Origin: Oscarella lobularis
Taxonomy: Eukaryota > Porifera > Homoscleromorpha > Homosclerophorida > Oscarellidae
Assembly: GCF_947507565.1 (NCBI RefSeq)
Contig: NC_089179.1
Span: forward strand, 1,612,681-1,676,680
Reading direction: 5' to 3'
DNA: 64,000 nucleotides
The translations under genes were made by a program, and so were the position numbers. Of this stretch, positions 56,848 through 64,000 are shown piece by piece; positions within the stretch are counted from its first letter, which is position 1, and every line of letters begins with the position of its first letter. The notes under the pieces were generated by a model, which did not search any database, was not told the DNA's origin, and saw only the letters and a program-made list of their open reading frames with translations.

Positions 56848-57986
56848 ATGGCCGCCTTTCATCGCCGTTGCGGACAGAATATTCGGCTGACGAAAGAGAA
56901 CACGGTCGCGCGTCGCGTGGATAGCTACAACCGAGGCGTAGTGTACAGCGCCGAACCGCTCGAGTTAGGGGAAGTCTTCTCCGTTCGAATCGACGAAAAG
57001 GAAGGCGGATGGGCCGGCGGCTTTGTAAGGAAGATGTTCGGGGAGGAATGCCTACCTTTTGGGAGGTTATAGGAGATAAATAGGGTGATCGCTAATATAA
57101 ATAAATAAATAAATTAGAACGCGTCTTCCTTTACATAAAAACTATACCAATGGTTAGAAGTTCATTAATTGCACGTCATTGTTATAGTTCTAATTCCTGA
57201 TTAATTAATTAATTTGATGTTCGGGATTACTATCAAGCAAAGGATTGTACTTATAATCTCTCCTTTTAGAGAATGGGTGTATGTACCTGTGATCCGGAAG
57301 TGACGGCCGTGCCCAGCGGCGTATTGGACGTGTACAATCAGGAAGACCACTGGGTTCTCTCCGGCAGTACATTGCATCACAATCGCGAAGAATCCAACTA
57401 CTCTAACGTTCACCTCGAGGCATTGAGTCCCGGCGACGTCGTCGGAGTCACGGTGACCGGCGACGGAGAGCTTCACTTCATTGTTAACGGAGACGATAAG
57501 GGAGCGGCTGCCTATGGTTTGCCCGTCGACGCGTCCATGTGGATGATAGGGGATATATACGGCCAATCGAAGCAGATCACCGCGGAAGTAGATTCTTCAT
57601 CTCGTAAGCGCTTAGGAATTAGTGCACAACTACACGTGTGTGCGAGGTTTTTATATGTAGGAGATTTGGTTATGGCTGAAGACTTGGCCGAAGAGGTCGA
57701 GGAAGCGGAGGCGGAGGCGGAGGCCGGCAGTAGTCAGTCCATGCTGCACGTTCAAGTACCGCACAATGTCTTTGGCAGTTCTGGCGTCTTTCAAATTCCC
57801 GTTCACATGGCTGGGCCGGTTGTTGTTGGCGGCGGCGGCGGCGCCGTTAGCGGTGGTGTTAGCTCGTTGGCAAAATCCGCGCGGCCGCCTCCTCCGCCGT
57901 CGGCAAAATCAAAAACGTCGAAGACTCGCAAAAAGCCCAAGGCAAAAGACGGCGATCCGTACTTATTCGAAGGAGTGACGGGCTGA
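56848..57986 (+). CDS. Single-NHR Neuralized-like protein, copy B
   Basis: Three exons (56848-57024, 57270-57603, 57661-57986), 278 residues, all in frame. It has the same NHR domain as copy A; exon 1 differs by a single residue that I can see (YNRGVVYS against YNQGVVYS). The C-terminal part has a shorter Gly run, an added RPPPPPSA stretch and DGDPYLFEGVTG before the stop. Splice sites are kept, and most exon differences are silent or conservative, so both copies look functional. It lies 137 bases upstream of ERP29 on the same strand. Confidence 0.85.
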
Positions 57987-58097
57987 CGCGCACGCGAGTG
58001 ATAAGAAAAGAAAAATCGTTACGATTATTTTCCAAATGCTGCACGTGTTATTGCACGTGCACTGCTAAAATAGAAATAGAAACATCGGGCTCAATAG

Positions 58098-58116
58098 CCA
58101 ATCAACGTGTACCACG
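58098..58116 (+). promoter_or_regulatory. ER stress response element (ERSE) before ERP29
   Basis: CCAAT, nine bases, CCACG: the exact ERSE spacing bound by NF-Y with ATF6 or XBP1. It ends six bases before the ERP29 ATG, so it would have to work from within or at the edge of a very short 5' UTR. In the truncated copy (56311-56332) the gap is 12 bases. Confidence 0.5.
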
Positions 58117-58122
58117 TGTACC

Positions 58123-58984
58123 ATGGCGTCTCTTGCGACGAAACTCGTTCTTTTCGCGGCTCTAGTCGTCGTTGCCGAATCGGCAGCGAAAGGATCCGTT
58201 AATTTAGACACGCTGACGTTCGATAAGGTCAGTCGTAGTGCGTTTTGATCGAACGTTGCTTCGCTAGCCCGCTTTATGCAGATCGTCGGCGCTCACGACG
58301 TCGTACTCGTCAAATTCGACAAGCAGTATCCATACGGCGACAAGGAGGAGGAATTCAAGACGTTCGCGCAACGCGGAGCGACGAATAAGGCGCTTATCGT
58401 CGCCGAAGTGGGCGTATCAGGTAATCTCGCGACAAAACGTCCCATTCACCATCCTCTTACTCGTCGCAGAGTACGGCGAGAAGGAGAACGAAGCGCTTCG
58501 AGAACGATATGCGATTAATAAGGACGACTATCCCGTCTATCGGCTCTTTTTGAAGGGAAACGTCGCGACGCCGATCGAATACGACGGCGACAAGTCGGCG
58601 GACGATCTCACGCGCTTCGTCAAGCAACAAGCGGGCCTGTGGATCGGCTTGCCCGGCTGCTTGGAACGATTCGACGTTCTCGCGAGCCGATTCGCTTCCG
58701 CGTCGGGCGACGAACGATCGGGAATCGTCGCCGAAGCGACGACGGCGCTCGAAAGCGTCGTCGACGACGAGGAGAAAAAGACGGCGTCGATTTACGTGAA
58801 ATTGATGGGGAAGATCGTCGAGAAAGGCGTCGAGTACGTCGATAGCGAAAGAAAGCGCGTCAAGGGGCTGGCTGACGGTAAACTGAGCAAGGAAAAGAAG
58901 GATATGTTCAAACTGCGACTCAACATTCTGTCGTCGTTTCTGCCGGCGACCGGAGACGCCGGCGCCCCCAAGGAGGAGTTATGA
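58123..58984 (+). CDS. ERP29: ER protein 29 (ERp29/Windbeutel)
   Basis: PDI-family chaperone of the ER lumen without a redox-active CxxC. ATG 58123 opens a signal peptide (MASLATKLVLFAALVVVAES). Exon 1 ends LDTLTFDK. The thioredoxin-like domain continues HDVVLVKFDKQYPYGDKEEE and ALIVAEVGVS, then YGEKENEALRERYAINKDD and PVYRLFLKG. The all-helical C-terminal D domain follows (LWIGLPGCLERFDVLASRF, KTASIYVKLMGKIVEKG). It ends KEEL, a KDEL-type retrieval signal, stop at 58982-58984. About 250 residues, as in other animals. Three exons. Confidence 0.95.
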
Positions 58985-59259
58985 GACAAAAGCAACGAAG
59001 GTGTGTTGTCTTTGCTGGTTCCGTATAATGCTATGTGTGAGATTTTGTTGTGGATGGAATTCGATTGACAGCCCAGAGATAGGGAAGTCCTAAATGAGCG
59101 ATCGAGCGAAGGTGAGTCCACTCCTTATGTGTGCATCCGATTGGAGTTCAAATGACAGTGAAAGAAGGGGTCATAAAAGTCTCTAGATTTCTTTACTCGT
59201 TTTCCCTCTATTCAAGTACGTTCACTCCCTTTCTTTTAGCAAACTTAGTAGTACGTTAA

Positions 59260-60167
59260 CTATTCGTCTTTTGCATCCGTCTTTTTTTCTTCGTCAGATG
59301 CCTTCGATTTGGATGGTTCGTCGGGCGTCTTTGAATCTGACGGTTCGTCAGGCGTTTTTGAATCTGACGGTTTATCAGGCGTATTTGAATCTGATTCAGA
59401 CGACGTTTCCTTTTTCTCGTCGTCCTTTGACGTCGACTCCTTTTCCTCTTTCTCTTTTACAGTCATCTTTTCAAGTTCTTTTGTCACATCATCAGCAGCA
59501 GCAGCAGCAGAGGACGAAGGCGATTTTAGCTGTTTTTGACAGTCAACGAATGCGGCTTTGAATTTCTGCGCATCTAAAGAAAAGAAGACATTCCATGATG
59601 GACGACAAATAGGCTCTCATCTCCTTTCCCTCACTTTCAGCATTGCCAAATCGAATTGCCAACAACTCAGGCCTAGGAGTTTCTTCAGCAAAATCAGCAG
59701 GCACGTTCCACACCCACGCGCGATCGCTGCCGACATTCGGTTTCAATTCCATATCTGTCGTAACTAAAAGGGTGCCGGTTACCACACCCCCACACGCGGA
59801 ATTTCCTCTTTTCTTACTCAAGTGGTTCGCACACACTTTCAACGTCTTGTCTCGTCGCATTACGAGACGAAACTTGTTCGTTTGCTTGTGCTTCAGGATT
59901 TTGACTTCGCCTACACCGCGTTCCTTCCATTCGCCCGCTTCGCTTTCGGTCGTGTAGCGATACAGCTTCGCTCGGCTAAATCGGTGAGCTTAGATTGAAC
60001 GAGACTCGCTGTTGCAGGCCGTACATTTTAAAGATTTCGTTCTCGTCTTCTTCGAGCGTTTTCACTTCGACGTCGGCCAAGTGAACGAGCGGTTCGAAGT
60101 GAGGTTCTGGGTTCTGGGTCTCCTCTTCGGGCTGGTGAGAGCGTTCGACTAGGGTTGCTTCTGCCAT
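59260..60167 (-). CDS. RANBP1: Ran-binding protein 1
   Basis: Cytosolic Ran-binding domain protein that helps RanGAP release Ran-GTP from export complexes. ATG 60167. Motifs: [50 protein letters not shown], and [20 protein letters not shown], all near-identical to vertebrates. The C-terminal tail is long, acidic and repetitive, with several SDSKTPDEP units (59270-59400) that are absent from human RANBP1. Intron-exon order is regular. It shares a 97-base promoter with FKBP6. Confidence 0.93.
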
Positions 60168-60264
60168 TTAGGACAGGATGGCTTTAGAAATCACGGATCG
60201 GCTAAACGCGAAAATATTCTCCCGCTTTCGAGTCTGCGCACTTGGGCGCTGCGAGAGACGCGAC
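60168..60264. promoter_or_regulatory. Shared promoter of RANBP1 and FKBP6
   Basis: 97 bases between divergent ATGs at 60167 (minus) and 60265 (plus). No TATA box. Confidence 0.5.
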
Positions 60265-62892
60265 ATGGACGTGCCGGAATCCGACCAATCTGCCGGCGTA
60301 AAGGTCTCAACGGAGCACAAGTAGTTCTGTTGAGTGCGCTAGCTTCATCTTCAGGGCGTCAAACTCAAAGAGGGCCTGAAAATGGACGAAGTGGCGTCCG
60401 AAAGCGGTTGCTTGTTCGACACCGAGTGGGACAACGCCTCTTCGGAAGATCACACCGTTCAATTCGATCCGGAAGACGTATTGAAACAGGACAACTACGA
60501 TTGCCTCGACGACGAAGACGTAAAAACGAGAGAAACTAATCACAAATTATGTAGTTCACGCGTATTTTTTAGGACGGCTTGGTGAGCGCCTTCGATTTCC
60601 AGGCGAACACTTTTTTCTATTTGTATTCATGCCCTGCAGCGTCCGTTTGAGCGAATTTCTAAGAGCATGTCTCCCGTGGATGGCACAAAGGGCGGTGTCA
60701 AGAAAAAAGTTCTCAGGGAGGGCGTGGGCTCAATCGTGCCACAAGGAGCGACAGTTCGAGGCAAGTATCAGATAGACGTATAGTCCTAATCTCTGCTACG
60801 AGTCCAAGTCTACTACACTCTTGAATAGACTTGATTCACAGCTGAGTTTTTATAAGTGATAGTTAGTTAGTGTGATAATTAGGGAATGTCACAGTTGGGT
60901 CAATAACAGGTTTTTTTCCTGTAAAGTCTTATCACTGTTTCTTACAGTTCACTACAACGGCTATTTGGAGAATGACGCAGAGCCGTTTGACTCAACTAGG
61001 CTGCGTGGTCCTCCGCAGCGGATGAAATTGGGAGGAGGTAATGTTTACGCTGTTTTGTGGGGGGTTTTGCCTTTGTATTCGTCTCGGGATCAGTTGGGTT
61101 TGGCGTGCCTTAATGTCGTAACAGATTCAAGGGAGCGGCACGCATCTTATATAGTGCTAAGCTTTCACCCACACATCATCTCCCTTCTGATCCTGAGAAG
61201 GACCGGATCTGCGGGAGTACACGTGCACAGACCTTTTATAATTTCGAGATGACCTTAAAATGTTGGTTGCTTTATTGACTATTGTTGTCAATGCGTGTAT
61301 TGTAAAGCAACAGGCGGGATCCCTGTCGTCTAATCAACGCTGAATCTTTTCTTGAGCAAAGGAGAAGTTTTGCCTTATCAGACCGCTTTTTTTCATTCTA
61401 GGCATGATACTTGGTTTTGACATGGCATTGACTACCATGAGAAAATCAGAGGTTTCTCAGTTCCTTATTCATCCCGAGTGGGCATTCGGAGCAATGGGAT
61501 GTCCTCCTAGAGTTCCTGGCAACGCAACGCGTATGTTCACGTCACTAGTTTCAGGCTTCCTAAAACTAAGTAGATCTGTTTTAGTTCTGTTTGAAATTGA
61601 GCTTGTAAGCTTTTCGAGCACTGTCACTGCTGAAGAAATAGACGAGACATTTGCAGAGGTAATCAAATATACTCATTGTATTGTATTGCTCTGACACTAT
61701 GACCTGCCAAGGATGCCTGGCGTAGTTCCAGTATAGCCCACCTCGTTAAAGTGTCTATGTCGGAAAGACAGGTATGTATTCCGTAATTGATTTTTAAAGA
61801 GAGAAAACTTATGATGTCTTTAGGCCGGTAATGAATTCTTTAGTCAAGGTCAATATCAGCTGGCAATGACGAGATACGAGAAGGTAGAATTAAGAGAATT
61901 GACCTAAATTTAACCTTGCTCTTTTCCTTCTCCTAGTGCATTGGTTTTCTTGAGAAAGCGTCGATGAAAGACGAAGCCGAGGAAAAGATGTGGCGCGAGG
62001 AATTGATCAAGCTCTATCTCAACGTCGCCGTATGTTGCATCAGAAAGCGAATTGGACCCAAAGCAATCACCTATTGCAATAAAGTAAGCATATGCACAGA
62101 CTTCTCAGAAAAAAACAGTGCTCATTTTTCTTCTCTGAAAAGGTTAGAGATCTTGACAGACGCAATGCAAAGGCCTACTTTTGTCAGGGCCAGGTAGCTT
62201 ACACTTCAATTCATTATTGTTTATGCTATACCGTGGGCTCCCCCGGTAGGCTTACCGTATACTAGGGGAGTTCTACAAGGCCAGAAACATGTGTTTGGAA
62301 GCAGCTAGACTGAAGCCTAATAGTGCAGAAATTCGTCAAGAACTCGCGCTCATTAACAAGTCAGTTTTCGGTTTCAAATCTAGAACTTGGTTTTGAACTT
62401 ACCTATAGGAAGAAAACTGAAATGAAAGAAGTGGAGACCGGAATTTGTAGGAAAATGCTAGGCTCATGGAAAATCGAGCCTCAGTGCCAAGAAGATGGTA
62501 AGATCCTGAACTTTGGGAATTTTGATTTTTATGTAGAACCTTCTTGCTGATAGTTGTGTCCACTAAAGAGGCCAAATCGTCTGCTTCTGACGGGGAATTG
62601 GCTGCTACTGCTCAAGAACAGCGAGAGTATGATTGCCGTTAGGTTAGGACGTTGGGGGAAACTTGTGTTTCTTAGGGCGCTCGAGGCTGAGTCCACGGGA
62701 GCTGATGTTAAGATTTATTCCGGCGGGACTCTGTCGCAGCCCCAGTTGGCTGGCTTCCAGAAAGGAGTCGAGGAGCTTGGGCTCACTACTGAGTTTACTC
62801 AGGTTAGTCTCATTACTGTATTGAAGCTAACCTTGGTTACTGTTTTACCAAAGACGATTCCTGAGGAACTCGAAATGTTTTTCAAAAACTAA
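60265..62892 (+). CDS. FKBP6: FKBP6-like immunophilin with TPR domain
   Basis: FKBP6 is an Hsp90 co-chaperone needed in the piRNA pathway of germ cells. Here: an acidic N-terminal extension (GLKMDEVASESGCLFDTEWD), then PFERISKSMSPVDGTKGGVKK, GVGSIVPQGATV, the FK-fold strands VHYNGYLENDAEPFDSTR and GFDMALTTMRKSEVSQFLIH, GCPPRVPGNA, and VLFEIELVSF. Three TPRs follow (AGNEFFSQGQYQLAMTRYEK; KLYLNVAVCCIRKRIGPKAI; RNAKAYF...FYKARNMCLEAARLKP). After KMLGSWKIEPQCQED two further exons add an extension with EAESTGADVKIYSGGTLSQP and end EELEMFFKN at 62892. The start ATG 60265 gives MDVPESDQSAG. Exons in 60540-60760 and 61240-61400 were placed by splice signals only. Confidence 0.85.
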
Positions 62893-63173
62893 CGACTCCA
62901 CGCCTTTGCTTTGAAGTGGAGTCTCAACGAGTTTATGATTCAAGAGGTATTTGGTTTGAGAATTAAAAGTCTATTTAACGTAAAAAAAGTTGACTATCAA
63001 AGTTTATTTGTTCAAGAGTTGTGTTTAATTTAAAAAAGGACCCCGAAGAGAGCTATTAGTGCAGGACAGATATCATGTTCTCCATGCAATCTGTCTTTAT
63101 TGATTTCGTTCAAAAAGTTCCCAAAAATAAAAGAAAATCAAAGTTGTGTGTACGTTTTTATATATTGCATTTT
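62893..63173. other. Convergent intergenic region, FKBP6 / creatine kinase
   Basis: AT-rich 3' UTR sequence; no gene is seen. Confidence 0.4.
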
Positions 63174-64000
63174 TTACTGAGCAGATCGAACGATGGGCGA
63201 CGGTATCATCTCCTCAAGGCTCTCGCCTTTCTCCAACGTCTTCTCCATCTGGACGAGCAACTTGACGCCGTCGATAACCATCTGCACCAATTCGACTTCG
63301 GACCATCCCAAACGATCGGCATTGGAAACGTCGAAGACGCCGCCTTCGGACGCCGTATCGACGCCGCCCGTGCCGCGTTTCTGAAGACGCAAATTTCCCA
63401 GCACCTCATCGAATCGTTCGTGCGCGGAGAGCAGCGGCAATTTCACGTGAACGCCGGCGCGCAAACCCGTGCCAAGATTCGACGGGCACGTAAGTACGTA
63501 GCCTAGACGCTCGTTCCACATGAACTCGCGTCCGCGCGCCTTGATCGACTCCTCGACGCGTCGCAATCCGTCGCAGAAGCGCGCGAACACGGCGCGCATG
63601 TCGCCGCCGTTCTGCATCGCTATGACACGCATGTGATCCTCCTCGTTGATCCAAACGAGAAAGTTTTTCGCCGCGTTGTGCCATATGCCGCGCGCGTCCG
63701 GCCAATCGCGCGCCATGCCGGCGCTCGTCAGAAGCGGCGACACGGGCTTGTCGAAGAGAAAATGATCGGCAATCAAGTGCTCCTGCTCCGTCGTCGTCAT
63801 CGTCGCCAGCGGATAATAGTGACCGGTGAAGTCGCCGTCCAATTCCGACAGCGCGTCGACGACGATCGCCTCCACGCGTCGTCGTTCGGCGCGGCTGCAC
63901 TTCGGTGGCAGCGAGAGGCCGCGAATCGAGCGGCCCGTGCGTACGCGCGAGCTGAGGACGTAGTGCGGGTCGAGATCGTTTTCGTCGCCGCCGATCAGTT
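63174..64000 (-). CDS. Creatine kinase, C-terminal part (5' end outside window)
   Basis: ATP:guanidino phosphotransferase; creatine kinase by its motifs. The visible part starts at the right edge with [20 protein letters not shown] and goes on [76 protein letters not shown], and [15 protein letters not shown]. The catalytic [38 protein letters not shown] and [17 protein letters not shown] follow, and the stop is near 63174. No intron occurs in the visible 820 bases. Whether it is a cytosolic, mitochondrial or flagellar three-domain form cannot be told without the N-terminus. The CPSNLGTG block shows the reactive cysteine is intact. Confidence 0.93.
   Translation of the reverse strand, partial: LIGGDENDLDPHYVLSSRVRTGRSIRGLSLPPKCSRAERRRVEAIVVDALSELDGDFTGHYYPLATMTTTEQEHLIADHFLFDKPVSPLLTSAGMARDWPDARGIWHNAAKNFLVWINEEDHMRVIAMQNGGDMRAVFARFCDGLRRVEESIKARGREFMWNERLGYVLTCPSNLGTGLRAGVHVKLPLLSAHERFDEVLGNLRLQKRGTGGVDTASEGGVFDVSNADRLGWSEVELVQMVIDGVKLLVQMEKTLEKGESLEEMIPSPIVRSAQ

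Larger units (their letters stand above)
56411..58195. repeat. Tandem duplication, unit B
   Basis: Second copy of the block. Compared with unit A it lacks about 10 bases at the RRM exon 3 donor and about 165 bases covering most of RRM exon 1. The Neuralized gene and ERP29 start are intact. Confidence 0.88.

Overview
The window is eukaryotic, animal-type nuclear DNA and is very gene-dense. It holds about 34 genes in 64 kb, and introns are mostly 45-100 bases with GT-AG ends. Coding parts are rich in CG and GAC/GTC-type codons. The gene set is metazoan: a TGF-beta family type I receptor, PTEN, a TSSK-type kinase, a Neuralized-domain protein, alpha-spectrin, two Rh ammonium transporters, creatine kinase, TBATA, and an ALDH16A1 that still has its catalytic cysteine. 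The compactness and the low similarity to bilaterians suggest an early-branching animal. A sponge, perhaps a homoscleromorph of the Oscarella type, is my inference; the sequence does not prove it.

Layout. 0-5 kb: RWDD4 (partial, -), TIMM10 (+), an unknown protein (-), ALDH16A1 (-). 5-14 kb: CPSF6-like (+), a shortened alpha-spectrin (-), ABHD11 (+). 14-22 kb: selenoprotein M (-), RAB35 (+), an EXS-only transporter-like protein (+), a Sel1-repeat protein (-), PRPF19 (+). 22-30 kb: UNC119 (+), PHF12-like (-), an unknown protein (+), RNASEH2C (+), METTL16 (-). 30-42 kb: a stonustoxin-family homologue (+), TSSK-like kinase (+), CCDC138 (+), and PTEN (+) between two TLC-domain paralogues. 42-52 kb: type I receptor (+), TBATA (-), RPS14 (+), an unknown Asp/Gly-rich protein (-), and two tandem Rh transporters (-). 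52-64 kb: an RRM/F-box/LRR protein (-), a roughly 2 kb tandem duplication with two Neuralized-domain genes and two broken neighbours, ERP29 (+), RANBP1 (-), FKBP6 (+), and creatine kinase (-, partial).

Most genes are unrelated housekeeping genes. What ties them together is their packing. At least eleven adjacent pairs are head to head, eight of them with under 220 bases between start codons, so shared bidirectional promoters are probably the rule. Several same-strand pairs are almost touching: TSSK/CCDC138 are 22 bases apart, ALDH16A1 and the next ORF 55, and the unknown gene and RNASEH2C 70.

The most interesting items are: (1) a complete selenoprotein M gene with an in-frame TGA in a Cys-Gly-Gly-Sec motif, a SECIS-like fold 3' of the stop, an AT-AC (U12-type) intron and a GC-AG intron; (2) one gene that joins an RRM to an F-box/LRR protein; (3) a recent tandem duplication with readable breakpoints, which left truncated RRM and ERP29 copies and altered the spacing of an ER-stress element; (4) an alpha-spectrin without SH3, EF-hands or several repeats.
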